A stretch of 64,000 bases of DNA, from NCBI GenBank assembly GCA_003674045.1, contig PENC01000015.1:103878-167877 (forward strand), given 5' to 3'. The DNA is from Streptomyces griseocarneus (GTDB taxonomy: Bacteria > Actinomycetota > Actinomycetes > Streptomycetales > Streptomycetaceae). A program made the translations under genes and the position numbers. The stretch's first letter is position 1. Each line of letters starts with the position of its first letter. Shown in pieces: positions 16,801-24,838 of the stretch. The notes under the pieces are model-generated. The model saw only the letters and a program-made list of their open reading frames with translations. It was not told where the DNA came from and made no database searches.

Positions 16801-17948
16801 TCCGCCGCGACGGGGGCGGCGTGCTCCGGGGCGGGTTGGTACATGGCCTGCGCCGGGTCGGCGGCAGGCGCGGCGGCGGCAGGCGCGCCTGCCGCGACAG
16901 GTGACGTCACATCAGGCACCACATCGGCCGCACCGGTCGCGGCGACGGCGACAACAGCCGGGGCAGTGGCACCGGAAGCCTCGGGCGTACCGGCGGTCGT
17001 GGCGGCCATCACGGGCGCGGCGGCAGCGGGGGCGGCCACGGCGACCGGCTCGCCCTGCGCCGCGACGGGCGCGGCCGGCTGCGGCGCGGTGGCGGCCGGG
17101 TGGTGCTCGGCGGGTGCCTGCGCGGCGACGGGTGCCGGGGCGGGCGCGGCCTGCGTGGAAGCGCCGGGAACTATCACGTGGCCGGTGTCCGCCGGGTTCG
17201 CCGTGGCCTGCGCGGGCACGAACGCGACGGCGGGGTCGGCGACCGCCTCGGTCCCGGGGGCGGCCACGGGCGCGGCCTGCTCCGGGGCGACGGGCGCAGG
17301 CGCGGGCGTGGATGCCGGTGCGGGGGCAGCGGCGGGGGCGGGCGCGGCGGCGGCCGGGGCCTGAGCCTGAGCCGTCGTCGGCTGCTGCGGCTGCGCGTCC
17401 CAGGTGCCGGGCTGCTGCGGGACCTCGCCGAGGCGCGGGGCCTGGGCGGCGTCCGCGTCGCCCTGCGGGGTGTCGAGGTATTCGGGTCCCTGCGCGGGGG
17501 GCGCGGGCGGGTTCGGCGGGAGCACCGGCGCGGGGGCCGGGTTCGGGGTCGCCGGGCCGCGGTCGGCCAGGGAGCGCACGACGCCGGAGGTCGGGTCCGG
17601 TACGGGCGGGCCGAGGTGCAGGGGGCGGCGCGGGGCCGCGGGCGTGGCCGGGGCTGCGGCCGACTGCGGCATCCGGACGTCGCCGAGGTCGACGGAGCCG
17701 GAGTCGCGGCCGCCGGTCTCGTGGGTGCCGCCCTGGACGGCGGGCTGCTCCATCCAGGCGCCCTGGGCGCCGGGCATCAGCAGGAGGTCGTCCTCGTCAC
17801 CGCCGTCCGCGTCGGCGTGGTCCAGGAACATGTAGGCGGCGGGGGCGCCGGGATCGGCAGGAGGCACGGAGTCCGCGGGGAACGGGCCGGGAAGCTCGCC
17901 TGCGTTCTCCGGCTGTCCCTCGCCCGGGAACTGGCCGGTGTCGGTCAT
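13842..17948 (-). CDS. cobT: BluB-CobT fusion with a very long Ala/Pro-rich N-terminus (lower-ligand synthesis and activation for cobalamin)
   Basis: 1368 aa. Residues 1 to about 795 are low-complexity Ala/Pro/Val/Glu sequence with no fold. Residues about 797-1010 form a BluB-type flavin nitroreductase (HRVMRERRDIRNGFRTDPIP, AAHTAPSVGHSQPWDFVVI), which turns FMNH2 into 5,6-dimethylbenzimidazole. Residues about 1016-1368 are nicotinate-nucleotide:DMB phosphoribosyltransferase (FAGDHGVHAQGVTAWPQEVT, GEMGIANTTVSAA, LGEGTGALLALP), which makes alpha-ribazole phosphate. One chain would thus make and activate the lower ligand. The ATG at 17948 follows GAGGGG; an upstream in-frame start is not needed. 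CobT alone is about 350 aa, so the N-terminus is the oddity. Confidence 0.9.
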   Translation of the reverse strand: MTDTGQFPGEGQPENAGELPGPFPADSVPPADPGAPAAYMFLDHADADGGDEDDLLLMPGAQGAWMEQPAVQGGTHETGGRDSGSVDLGDVRMPQSAAAPATPAAPRRPLHLGPPVPDPTSGVVRSLADRGPATPNPAPAPVLPPNPPAPPAQGPEYLDTPQGDADAAQAPRLGEVPQQPGTWDAQPQQPTTAQAQAPAAAAPAPAAAPAPASTPAPAPVAPEQAAPVAAPGTEAVADPAVAFVPAQATANPADTGHVIVPGASTQAAPAPAPVAAQAPAEHHPAATAPQPAAPVAAQGEPVAVAAPAAAAPVMAATTAGTPEASGATAPAVVAVAATGAADVVPDVTSPVAAGAPAAAAPAADPAQAMYQPAPEHAAPVAAEPAPVAPEAPVTAEAHLAPETPSAVPEPVQEGAQPVPAPQGPAAVVDPAVVDAASGGQAPQAVPPVAPAPVANGAQEQAPAAVSPEDAAPVETVEPVENTPVMEAAAVAEAASAAGPAVAEQAAASVAEAAQPVPAAVEEPALADVLVFAKAAPEQPVPPVAQPAESAPEALAAPAAEPAQAPVAEPVPAPAAVEPAPAAPEQPAPAAQQPAPVTPEDGQQPQPATPEADVAVQQAPAAAPEALTQEPAPEQTPEDLLLVHGTQHMDAPQDIAAYDVTAPVPAEPQTVAAAAPAAPAEETVEQTPEEHAPAAAAQTVESVPAPDEQAAPAGPVHIPAPQQEPAPAGDAPEAPAPQPVAVPAPRTAEATPDPVAPLADVAGAQHAGPGPDAPETGGEATEAPAAPEVPAAPAAVGYDDAERAAVHRVMRERRDIRNGFRTDPIPHEVLLRVLEAAHTAPSVGHSQPWDFVVIRSAETRQAMHELAQRQREAYAKSLPKGRAKQFKELKIEAIVETPVNIVVTADPTRGGRHTLGRHTQPQMAPYSSALAVENLWLAARAEGLGVGWVSFFDEREMVRELGLPEHLEVVAYLCVGYVDEFPDEPELMQAGWSKRRPLSWVVHEEEYGRRALPGEEPHDLLAETLRGIRPLDAKALGEAWERQKRMTKPSGALGMLEIISAQLCGLSRKCPPPIPEPAAVAIFAGDHGVHAQGVTAWPQEVTSQMVANFLGGGAVCNAFANQVGAEVCVVDVGVAGDLPGTPGLLPRKIRPGTSDFTAGPAMTREEALRAIEVGIETARDLVAAGNKALLTGEMGIANTTVSAALIAVYTEADPVEITGRGTGINDEMHARKIDVVRRALELHQPDPKDPIGVLAAIGGLEHAALVGLILGGASLRTPVILDGVSAGAAALVARAIAPEALAACIAGHRSAEPGHVAALTKLGLRPLVDLDLRLGEGTGALLALPVVQSAARAMHEVATFDAAGVTEKG

Positions 17949-18176
17949 GCGTACCCCTCGCCCATCGGTAGTGCTCCTTCCAACCGCGTACGCCCATAGT
18001 GAAGAACGAGCGTCGGTGCCTCGCGGCACGTTGTGCGTCGCCCGCCCCTACCTTGCCGTGCTCCCGCCAAAAGGAGGGAACGTTCGGGACATTGACGACT
18101 GTGGTGTCGGACACCGAGGGGCGGTACGGGGCGGTACAACGAACCGCAACCCTACCCTCCGGCCGGTGGACAGGGC

Positions 18177-19430
18177 TCACAGGTGGGTCTGGCGGCCGCT
18201 CAGGAGGAAGGCCACGGTGCGCTCGTGCTCGGTCCAGGTCGCCGTCTCCAGCTCCACCGACTGGAGCAGCGCGCACTCCACGGCGTATCCGCCCTCGGCG
18301 AGCGCCCGGCCGATCGCCTCGGCCTCGTCGCGGGTCGCGGCGTGGGCCACGATCCGCTCGGGGCGGCGCGCGGCGCAGGCGGCGACGACATGCGCTCCCC
18401 CGCCGCCGACGCGGACGACGTCGGGCTCGGGGAGGTCCTCCAGGACCTGGGGGGCGGTGCCGTGGACGACCTGGAGCTGGACGCCGTGGCGGCGGGCGGC
18501 GGCGGTGGTGCGGGCGCAGGCGTCCGCGTCGCGGTCGACGGCGATGACGGCGGCGCCGAAGCGGGCGGCCTCGACGGCGGCGGCGCCGCTGGCGGAGCCG
18601 ATGTCCCAGACGAGGTCGCCCACGCGGGGGCCGAGCCGGGCGAGCTGAGCGGCCCTCAGTTCGGCGGACTCGCCTTCGCCGAGGTCGCTGCCGTAGGCGC
18701 CCGCGGGCAGGGCCCAGCCGCGTAGGGCCGGGGGGTAGCCGGGGTCGCGGCCGGCGATCCAGCCGCCGGAGGCGCGCGCGCCGGCGGCCCCCCGGCCCTG
18801 GGCGGCGGGCTGGGCGGTGCCGGGGCCCGTGCCGCCGATGACGATGACGACGTTGGGGTCGCGCCAGGTGTGGTCGGAGACCTTGTCGGAGGTCAGGACG
18901 GTGACCTGTTCGCGGGCGGTGCCCAGTTCCTCGCAGATGACGAAGGTGCGGTGGACGGGGCCGAGGAGGAGGGCGAGTTCGGCGGGGCCCGCGCCGGGCG
19001 AGGTGAGGACGGCGACCTTGGGGTGGGCGCGGCAGACGTTGACGGCGCGCCGCAGGTCGCGGCTGTGGGCGACGACGACCTGGGCGTCGTCCCAGGGCAT
19101 GCCCACACGGGCGAAGGCCGCGGCGACGGCCGAGACGGCGGGCACGACCTCGACCTCCAGGCCGTGCTCGGGGGCGCGGAGGGCGCGGACGACGCCGAAG
19201 AAGCCGGGGTCGCCGTCGGCGAGGACCACGGCGGAGCCGCGGTGGCCCGCGATGCGGCGGGCGGCGAGGTCGACGCTGCCGAGCCTGACGCGTTCGGCGG
19301 CGGGCGGGATCTCGGGCAGGGCGAGGTGGTGGCCCGCGCCCGCCACGAGGGTGGCGGCGGCCAGGGCGGAGCGGGCCGCGTCCGTCAGCGGTGAGCCGTC
19401 CCACCCGATCACCGTGACCCGGTCGGCCAT
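18177..19430 (-). CDS. cobL: Precorrin-6Y C5,15-methyltransferase (decarboxylating), CobL (CbiE-CbiT)
   Basis: 417 aa. N-terminal CbiE methyltransferase (VTVIGWDGSPL, VVLADGDPGFFGV, VVIVIGGTGPG) to about residue 205; C-terminal CbiT Rossmann domain (RVGDLVWDIGSASGAAAVEAARFG, VIAVDRDADAC, DVVRVGGGGA). It methylates C5 and C15 and decarboxylates the acetate side chain in corrin synthesis. The ATG at 19430 gives the family N-terminus. It is 228 bases upstream of the bluB-cobT gene on the same strand, so they may share a transcript or have separate promoters; I found no B12 box in the gap. Confidence 0.93.
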   Translation of the reverse strand: MADRVTVIGWDGSPLTDAARSALAAATLVAGAGHHLALPEIPPAAERVRLGSVDLAARRIAGHRGSAVVLADGDPGFFGVVRALRAPEHGLEVEVVPAVSAVAAAFARVGMPWDDAQVVVAHSRDLRRAVNVCRAHPKVAVLTSPGAGPAELALLLGPVHRTFVICEELGTAREQVTVLTSDKVSDHTWRDPNVVIVIGGTGPGTAQPAAQGRGAAGARASGGWIAGRDPGYPPALRGWALPAGAYGSDLGEGESAELRAAQLARLGPRVGDLVWDIGSASGAAAVEAARFGAAVIAVDRDADACARTTAAARRHGVQLQVVHGTAPQVLEDLPEPDVVRVGGGGAHVVAACAARRPERIVAHAATRDEAEAIGRALAEGGYAVECALLQSVELETATWTEHERTVAFLLSGRQTHL

Positions 19431-19595
19431 CGTCGTCTGTCTCCTGGGCTTGTCGCGGGCGGGGGCCCACACGGGCGTGGGCAGGGTGAGATTACCCCGG
19501 TCGGTCCGGACCGCAGGGAGCGGTGGACGGATCGGGGAGGATCACCGGGGGTACGGGGCTCCGGCGCGCTCCGGTGTGCGCGGCGGGCGCCGGGC

Positions 19596-20237
19596 TCAGC
19601 GCCAGTCGGGGAAGGCGGCCGCGTAGCCGGAGCCTGTGGCGTACTGCTCGCGCGTCTCGTCGAGGTCCTCGGGGAGGAGGCTCCAGAGGATGAGGTCGGA
19701 GCGGGTCTCCGTCCAGCCGCCGTCCACGCCGCGGCCGCGGCCTATCCAGGCGTTGCGCAGGACGCCCTCGCTGATGCAGCCGATCTTCTGGGCGACCTGC
19801 TGGGAGGCGGTGTTGTCGGCGGCGGTGCGGATCTCCAGGCGTTCGAAGCGCTGGTCGCGGAAGAGCCATTCGGCCGCGGCGAGCACGGATTCGCAGGCGT
19901 AGCCCTCGCCGCGGGCCCAGGGGGCGATGACATAGCCGATCTCGGCGGAGAGGGCGCGCCAGTCGGTGTGGTGGAGGTGGATGCAGCCGACGAGGCGGTG
20001 GGTGAGGAATTCGGCCACCGCAAAGACGATTCCGCGCCCCTGGGTGCGTTCGGCGGGGGCCTGGTGCAGGGCCCAGTCGCGGGCGTGGGCGGTGGTGTAG
20101 GGGTGGGGCGCGCGGGTCCAGGCGGTGACGAGTTCGTCGTTCATCATCTCCGCGAGGGCGGGGATGTCCTCCGCGGCGAACGGGCGCAGCACCAGCCGGT
20201 CCGTACTGATGGAGATGTCCGGGAAGGTGGATGTCAT
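19596..20237 (-). CDS. GNAT acetyltransferase, RimJ/RimL type
   Basis: 213 aa. Opens ISTDRLVLRPFAAEDIPALAEM as in RimJ/RimL-type enzymes; the acetyl-CoA loop is APWARGEGYACES (about residue 105), followed by RLEIRTAADNTASQQVAQKIG. Substrates of the class are N-termini of ribosomal proteins or small molecules; none can be named here. The ATG at 20237 is preceded by GGAG at 6 bases. Single gene between cobL and the metNIQ terminator. Confidence 0.88.
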   Translation of the reverse strand: MTSTFPDISISTDRLVLRPFAAEDIPALAEMMNDELVTAWTRAPHPYTTAHARDWALHQAPAERTQGRGIVFAVAEFLTHRLVGCIHLHHTDWRALSAEIGYVIAPWARGEGYACESVLAAAEWLFRDQRFERLEIRTAADNTASQQVAQKIGCISEGVLRNAWIGRGRGVDGGWTETRSDLILWSLLPEDLDETREQYATGSGYAAAFPDWR

Positions 20238-20342
20238 GTGCTGCTCCAACGCCGGGGAGGGGGCTCTGGACGGTCTCGGTCCGGGGCTCGGGTGCACCAG
20301 CATGCAGCATCGGTGTACGGGTGCGCCAAGCGCGACCCGGTG

Positions 20343-20387
20343 CGGCCGCGGGCCCGCACGCGTCCGGGTGCGTGGGGCCCGCGGCCG
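20343..20387 (-). terminator. Terminator of the metNIQ operon
   Basis: 13-bp perfect stem, CGGCCGCGGGCCC with GGGCCCGCGGCCG, 19-base loop. Located 33 bases after the metQ stop. Confidence 0.7.
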
Positions 20388-20419
20388 TACGGGTGGTACG
20401 GCGGGGGTAAAGGCCGGAT

Positions 20420-21292
20420 TCAGCCCTTGACGGGACCGAAGGCGGGGAGGACGGCGCCGCTGAACTTGTCCTCGATGTACTTCTTGACCTCGTCGGAGTT
20501 GAGCAGCTTGACGAGCTTGGCGATGCGCGGGTCGGCCTCGTTGCCCTTCTTCACGGCGAGGAAGTTGGCGTAGGGGTTGCCGTCGGCCTTCTCCAGGGCG
20601 ATGGAGTCGCGGGCCGGGTTGAGCTTGGCACCGATGGCGAAGTTGCCGTTGATGACGGCGGCGTCGACGTCGTCGAGGCGCGAGGGGATCTGGTCGGCGG
20701 CGAGCTCGGTGAACTTGACGCCCTTCTTGTCCTCGACGTCGGAGAGCTTGGCCTCGGAGCCGACGCCGTCCTTGAGCTTGATGACGCCGTTGTCGGCGAG
20801 GAGCTTCAGCGCGCGGCCCTCGTTGGTGGCGTCGTTGGGCACGGCGATGGTGCCGCCCTGGAGGTCGGAGACCTTCTTGCCCTTCTTGGAGTACAGGCCG
20901 AGCGGCTCGATCTCGACGTTGACGACGGGGACGATGTCCGTCTTGTTCTTCTTGTTGAAGTCGTCGAGGTACGGCTTGTGCTGGAAGAAGTTGGCGTCGA
21001 CCTCGCCGTTCTGGGTGGCGGTGTTCGGCAGCACGTAGTCGGTGAACTCGCGCACCTTCAGGTTGAGGCCCGCCTTCTTCGCGAGGTTGTCGCGGACGAA
21101 GTTCAGGATGTCGCCGTGCGGGGTGGGGCTGGCGGCGACGACGAGCTGGGCGTCGGGGTCGGCGTCCTTGCCCTTCTTCTCCGAGCTGCTGGAGGAGGAG
21201 GTGTCGGAGGGGGCGCTGCAGGCGCTGAGGCCGACGGTGAGGGCGGCGGCAGCGGCGAGGGCGGTGGTGAGCTTGAGGGTGGTGGTACGCAC
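20420..21292 (-). CDS. metQ: Methionine ABC transporter substrate-binding lipoprotein MetQ
   Basis: 290 aa. Lipoprotein signal with lipobox LSAC, Cys25 being the expected lipidation site, then a Ser-rich linker. The body has NlpA/MetQ signatures: ASPTPHGDILNFV, YVLPNTATQNGEVDANFFQHKPYLDDF, GTIAVPNDATNEGRAL. It binds methionine outside the membrane and delivers it to MetI/MetN. The GTG at 21292 follows AAGAGG; the stop of metI lies 89 bases upstream. Lys content is high for a Streptomyces protein, as usual for MetQ. Confidence 0.95.
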   Translation of the reverse strand: MRTTTLKLTTALAAAAALTVGLSACSAPSDTSSSSSSEKKGKDADPDAQLVVAASPTPHGDILNFVRDNLAKKAGLNLKVREFTDYVLPNTATQNGEVDANFFQHKPYLDDFNKKNKTDIVPVVNVEIEPLGLYSKKGKKVSDLQGGTIAVPNDATNEGRALKLLADNGVIKLKDGVGSEAKLSDVEDKKGVKFTELAADQIPSRLDDVDAAVINGNFAIGAKLNPARDSIALEKADGNPYANFLAVKKGNEADPRIAKLVKLLNSDEVKKYIEDKFSGAVLPAFGPVKG

Positions 21293-21381
21293 GAAGAGTG
21301 CCTCTTTCTTGTTCTCACGAGGTGTGTGCCCGGCAAAGGGTCCGGGCTCGTGGAGTTCGCGGGGCTCGGGGCCCCACGGGT

Positions 21382-22170
21382 TCAGGAGCCGTCGGGTACG
21401 TCCTCCGCGGAGGCGGGGGCGACGGCGGACCGTGCGGCGGCCTCGGGCTTGCGCTGCGCGGGCACCGCGGTGCGGCGCAGGCGGCGCAGTCCGACGGGCG
21501 CGGCCTGGCGGGAGCCGCGGGCGGCGAGGCGGCGGACGACGAGGTCGCCGAGGAGCTGCACGACGGTGACGATGACGATGAGCAGCACGATGGTGATGTT
21601 CATCAGGCCGGTCTCGTGGCGCTGGAAGCCGTAGGCGATGGCGAGGTTGCCGAGGCCGCCGCCGCCGACGGCGCCCGCCATGGCGGAGTAGCCGATGAGG
21701 GCGATGACGGTGGTGGTCAGGCCGGCCACGACGGAGGGCAGGGCCTGCGGGAGCAGGACCTTGAGGACGACGGTCCAGGTGCCGCCGCCCATGGACTGGG
21801 CCGCTTCGACGAGGCCGTGGTCGACCTCGCGGACGGCCGTCTCGACGAGGCGGGCGAAGAAGGGGATCGCGCCGATGGCGAGGGCGACGACGGCCGCGCT
21901 GGGGCCGATGGAGGTGCCGACCACGAAGCGGCTGAAGGGGATCAGCCAGACGAGCAGGATGATGAAGGGCAGGGAGCGGCCGAGGTTGACGATCGCGCCG
22001 AGGACCTTGTTCACCACGACGTTCTGGAGGAGGGCCCCGCGGTCGGTGAGGACGAGCAGGATGCCCAGCGGCAGGCCGCCGATGATGGCGTAGACGGTGG
22101 ACCACCACACCATGAAGAGGGTGTCGAGACACGCGTCGCGCAGCAGGGGCTGCATCTCGGACCAGGTCAC
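21382..22170 (-). CDS. metI: Methionine ABC transporter permease MetI
   Basis: 262 aa. Five membrane helices are visible, and the permease EAA-like loop is EAAQSMGGGTWTVVLKVLLPQALPS (about 130-155). The last 45 residues are a basic cytoplasmic tail ending PASAEDVPDGS. The GTG at 22170 overlaps the metN stop as GTGA, coupling the two subunits. Confidence 0.95.
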   Translation of the reverse strand: MTWSEMQPLLRDACLDTLFMVWWSTVYAIIGGLPLGILLVLTDRGALLQNVVVNKVLGAIVNLGRSLPFIILLVWLIPFSRFVVGTSIGPSAAVVALAIGAIPFFARLVETAVREVDHGLVEAAQSMGGGTWTVVLKVLLPQALPSVVAGLTTTVIALIGYSAMAGAVGGGGLGNLAIAYGFQRHETGLMNITIVLLIVIVTVVQLLGDLVVRRLAARGSRQAAPVGLRRLRRTAVPAQRKPEAAARSAVAPASAEDVPDGS

Positions 22171-23216
22171 TTGGCACCTTCCTTGAGGCTCTTGTCGGCA
22201 GGCGCCGGGTCGTTCACGGGCGCGACGTCGACCTGGAGGCCCTGTTCGCGCAGGAAGCCGATGGGGACGACGTTCTCCTCGAAGCGGCCGGGGAGCTCGA
22301 TGCGCATCCGGCCGACCTGCTTGCCGCAGACGGTGTCCATGGCGGCGCCCAGGATCGAGATGTCGATGTTGTAGGTGCGCGAGAGCTGGGAGATGACCGG
22401 CTGGGTCGCGGCCTCGCCGTGGAAGGTGACGTCGACGACCGTGCGGTCGGGGCCCGAGGGCTCGCCGCCGACGGGGAAGAGCTCGGCGGCGAGCTCGGAG
22501 CCGGGGGTGGCGAGGAGTTCGGAGACGGTGCCGTGCTCCACGACGCGGCCGCCCTTCATCAGGGCCGCGGAGTCGCAGATGGTCTTGACGACCTCCATCT
22601 CGTGGGTGATGAGGAGGATCGTGAGGCCGAGCTGGCGGTTGAGGTCACGCAGCAGCTGCAGGATGGAGCGGGTGGTCTCCGGGTCGAGCGCGGAGGTCGA
22701 CTCGTCGGACAGCAGCACCTTGGGGTCGCCGGCGAGGGCGCGGGCGATGCCGACGCGCTGCTTCTGGCCGCCGGAGAGCTGGGCGGGGTAGGCCTTGGCC
22801 TTGTCGGCGAGGCCGACGAGGTCGAGGAGCTCCAGCGCCTTGCGGCTGCGCTCCTGGCCGGACACGCCGAGGATCTCGAGCGGGAGCTCGATATTGCTCT
22901 GGACGGTGCGCGAGGACAGCAGGTTGAAGTGCTGGAAGACCATGCCGATGCGGCTGCGTGCCTTGCGCAGCTCGGCGTTGGCGCGGGGGCCGCGCCCGGC
23001 GAGGGCGGTGAGGTCCTGCCCGGCCACGGTGACCGTGCCGGAGCTGGGGCGCTCCAGCAGGTTCACGCAGCGGATGAGGGTCGATTTGCCGGCGCCGCTC
23101 TGGCCGACGACGCCGTACACCTCGCCTTCGCGCACGTGGAGGTCGACGCCGTCGAGGGCGGTGACCTCGCGGCCGCGTGAGCGGTAGACCTTTGTCAGGC
23201 CCTTGGTGGTGATCAC
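22167..23216 (-). CDS. metN: Methionine ABC transporter ATP-binding protein MetN with NIL domain
   Basis: 349 aa. Walker A GQSGAGKST (about 39-47), Q-loop FQHFNLLSS, signature LSGGQKQRVGIARAL, Walker B KVLLSDESTSALD (DES rather than DEA/DEP), and the H-loop THEM. The C-terminal 80 residues (SRTYNIDISILGAAMDTVCGKQVG) are the NIL regulatory domain, which binds methionine and shuts the transporter (known in the family). GTG start at 23216 with a modest GGA upstream. First gene of metN-metI-metQ. Confidence 0.95.
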   Translation of the reverse strand: MITTKGLTKVYRSRGREVTALDGVDLHVREGEVYGVVGQSGAGKSTLIRCVNLLERPSSGTVTVAGQDLTALAGRGPRANAELRKARSRIGMVFQHFNLLSSRTVQSNIELPLEILGVSGQERSRKALELLDLVGLADKAKAYPAQLSGGQKQRVGIARALAGDPKVLLSDESTSALDPETTRSILQLLRDLNRQLGLTILLITHEMEVVKTICDSAALMKGGRVVEHGTVSELLATPGSELAAELFPVGGEPSGPDRTVVDVTFHGEAATQPVISQLSRTYNIDISILGAAMDTVCGKQVGRMRIELPGRFEENVVPIGFLREQGLQVDVAPVNDPAPADKSLKEGAK

Positions 23217-23414
23217 AGGGTTTCCGTCACTGTCGAGTGCACGGCGGGAGGGTGCCGGGCACGGGCATTCATTGCGGAACGCGGCATCGGTGTTCCCCGG
23301 CGCGGAACGCGGCTTCGGGGTCCTGGTGACGCGGGGCGGAGCTCCGGTCCGCGCGGGACGCGGGAACGGGCTCAGGGGTCTCGCTTCGGGGCGCGAGGCA
23401 CAGAACGGGGGCCC

Positions 23415-23501
23415 TCAGCGGTCACACATTCGACACATGCGACGAGCACCGGGCGTCAGCATCGCCTCGGTCGCACAGGTGCGGCAGCTCGTCGTGGTCA
23501 T
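23415..23501 (-). CDS. Possible 28-aa Cys-rich peptide upstream of metN
   Basis: A 28-codon frame, MTTTSCRTCATEAMLTPGAR followed by RMCRMCDR, with two CxxC pairs spaced like a tiny zinc ribbon. It has no ribosome-binding site, but TACTTT lies just upstream of the ATG, so a leaderless transcript is possible. It ends 198 bases before metN on the same strand. It could be a leader peptide, a real zinc peptide, or chance. Confidence 0.4.
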   Translation of the reverse strand: MTTTSCRTCATEAMLTPGARRMCRMCDR

Positions 23502-23935
23502 GCGGGAAAGTAAAACAGACGGGTGTGCGGGGCGACTATGCATGTCCGAATAGCGGACGTGCGTGGCCGATTCGTGGACGGTTCCGGCTCGCCGTCGATG
23601 ATCTTCGACTATGCCCGACGACCTGCGCTGACGTGGTCTCGGGGCCACTTCCTGCCCCTTCCGGCGGGCGCGCCGGACCGCGGTCGTGTGGCCAAGACCA
23701 CGGTTCTCTTCTGGGGGTCACGCCTACCGGGGTGCGTCTTGCGCTGCGCGCGGCGGCTGCGGGCCGGTGGGGGCTGGCCGCGCAGGTCTGTCAAGCACCC
23801 TGGGTTGTGTCGTTATCAAGCATTTACCCAGGTCGGCGAAGCGAAGACATCGGGCGCCTGTCCATCTGGTGCACGATGAAGGCCCCGCCCGCACGTCACG
23901 GAGGCAGCGCACAAGCGGGGCCTTGGCGATCTGTC
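23502..23935. other. Left junction region of the integrated element
   Basis: 434 bases without a supported gene. It runs from the metN upstream DNA through the left half of a dispersed repeat (about 23711-23785) to the first bases of the element. Confidence 0.6.
23756..23805 (+). other. attL of the serine-recombinase element
   Basis: Left of the shared core CAG (23783-23785) the sequence is repeat DNA (GGGGGCTGGCCGCG); right of it is element DNA (GTCTGTCAAGCACCCTGGGTT). Joining this right half to the left half of attR rebuilds an attP with 15-bp inverted arms, AACCAAGGGTGTTTG and CAAGCACCCTGGGTT (13 of 15 paired), around a 16-base centre. Confidence 0.8.
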
Positions 23936-24106
23936 TCAGTGCTCGTGTGGCCGGTACGGGGCCCGGGTGGCTGGGTGGCGCGTCCACCACAGGCCCCGGC
24001 AGCGCGGGAGGGAGAGCCCGAAGTGTTCCCCGCATCGTGCGCACCAGGGCAACCCGTTCTCAGGGTCAGTGGGGCAGTCGGCGGCGCAGCGGGGACACTT
24101 CTCCAC
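23936..24106 (-). CDS. Zinc-ribbon protein, 56 aa
   Basis: Begins MEKCPRCAADCPTDPENGLP and continues WCARCGEHFGLSLPRC. Two CxxC pairs (CPRC, CARC) and one further Cys form a zinc ribbon; the tail is basic/aromatic (GLWWTRHPATRAPYRPHEH). The GTG at 24106 lies 11 bases after the DUF397 stop, so the two form an operon. Such tiny ribbons are common in Streptomyces accessory DNA; role unknown. Confidence 0.6.
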   Translation of the reverse strand: MEKCPRCAADCPTDPENGLPWCARCGEHFGLSLPRCRGLWWTRHPATRAPYRPHEH

Positions 24107-24117
24107 GGGTCCTACTC

Positions 24118-24327
24118 TCAGGCGCTCAGGTCGAACTCTCCGGCCTTCACAGCGTCCGCCAGCGTCGTCCACTGCTCGGCCGTCATGGTGACGATGGTCT
24201 CCGGACGTTCCGTGTCCCGCAACGCCACCACGCCCGGAACGTTGACGGCCACCTGCGGGCAGTTGTTCACCCTGGCGTCACGGCACGCCGCCGCACTGAC
24301 GAACTCGAAGTCGGGCTGTCCACTCAT
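24118..24327 (-). CDS. DUF397 domain-containing protein
   Basis: 69 aa. The core NCPQVAVNVPGVVALRDTERPE, a bulky linker and EQWTTLADAVKAGEFDLSA are the standard DUF397 pattern (C-x-E/Q-V-A, R-D-S/T, W...F/L..V+.GEFD). In Streptomyces these small proteins usually accompany an XRE regulator and act as its partner or antagonist. Here the likely partner is the XRE protein at 25623-26729, although it is 1.3 kb away and of another subclass. The ATG at 24327 has AAGGG 9 bases upstream. Confidence 0.85.
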   Translation of the reverse strand: MSGQPDFEFVSAAACRDARVNNCPQVAVNVPGVVALRDTERPETIVTMTAEQWTTLADAVKAGEFDLSA

Positions 24328-24718
24328 GATGCGCATCCCTTCGTGAACTTACGGGGAAGCGGTCCCCGGTACCGTCGTGCGCTTGCTGACCCACCCGGCC
24401 GCCGACCGTCACGCAGGCGACCGGGCGGGCGTCTGACCCTGCCCCGCCGGGGCAGATCGCGCCCCGTTGACGGCGCCGGAAAGGAAACAGCGCCTGGGGC
24501 CCGGCGGGGCAGGAGCTCTTGCGGGGCCCCGGCCAGCAGTTCGGACCGGGGCCCCTGTCCCTCACCGCCGAAGCGGCACCCCAGTGAAGGGGCGGACGGA
24601 CGGGACGGCGGCTCTTCAGCCGTCGTAGCCGCTACCCGTCGGGGGCTTGGGCCTGTCTCTGCCGGGGCGGGTGCTCGGGGGCGAGGCACACCGGCGTACG
24701 TCCGGCAGAGACAGGGGT
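24328..24718. other. Hairpin-rich gap inside the element
   Basis: 391 bases with no supported gene. Contains CTGCCCCGCCGGGGCAG (about 24439), a 10-bp inverted repeat GGGGCCCCGG/CCGGGGCCCC (about 24522-24554), and a 14-bp inverted repeat CCTGTCTCTGCCGG/CCGGCAGAGACAGG (24652-24717) that could end the operon to its right. Confidence 0.5.
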
Positions 24719-24838
24719 CTAGAAGCGGCTCGGTCCGCCGTGGACAGCGAGCCAGACGGCGACGGCGGGGGCACCCACCACGAGGACGACGAGCGCGACC
24801 CCCTCAGCGATACCCGACCAGTCCACCCGCCGGATCAT
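24719..24838 (-). CDS. 39-aa membrane peptide
   Basis: MIRRVDWSGIAEGVALVVLV continuing VGAPAVAVWLAVHGGPSRF: a short basic N-terminus and one membrane helix (about residues 12-33). Its ATG overlaps the stop of the preceding gene (ATGA), last gene of a four-gene overlapping operon starting at 25435. Similar tiny membrane proteins occur in actinomycete integrative elements; function unknown. Confidence 0.6.
   Translation of the reverse strand: MIRRVDWSGIAEGVALVVLVVGAPAVAVWLAVHGGPSRF

Noticed and set aside
14000..17900. Long plus-strand frames opposite the cobT fusion (up to 1005 codons)
   Set aside because: Mirror images of an Ala/Pro-rich GC-rich gene; Gly/Arg/Ala-only composition and no starts with ribosome-binding sites.
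17949..18176. Cobalamin riboswitch between cobL and cobT
   Set aside because: I looked for a B12 box and the surrounding stems and found none.
23217..23414. SAM riboswitch upstream of metN
   Set aside because: No recognisable SAM-I, SAM-II or SAM-IV core; only GC-rich short repeats (GCCGCGTTCCGC twice).
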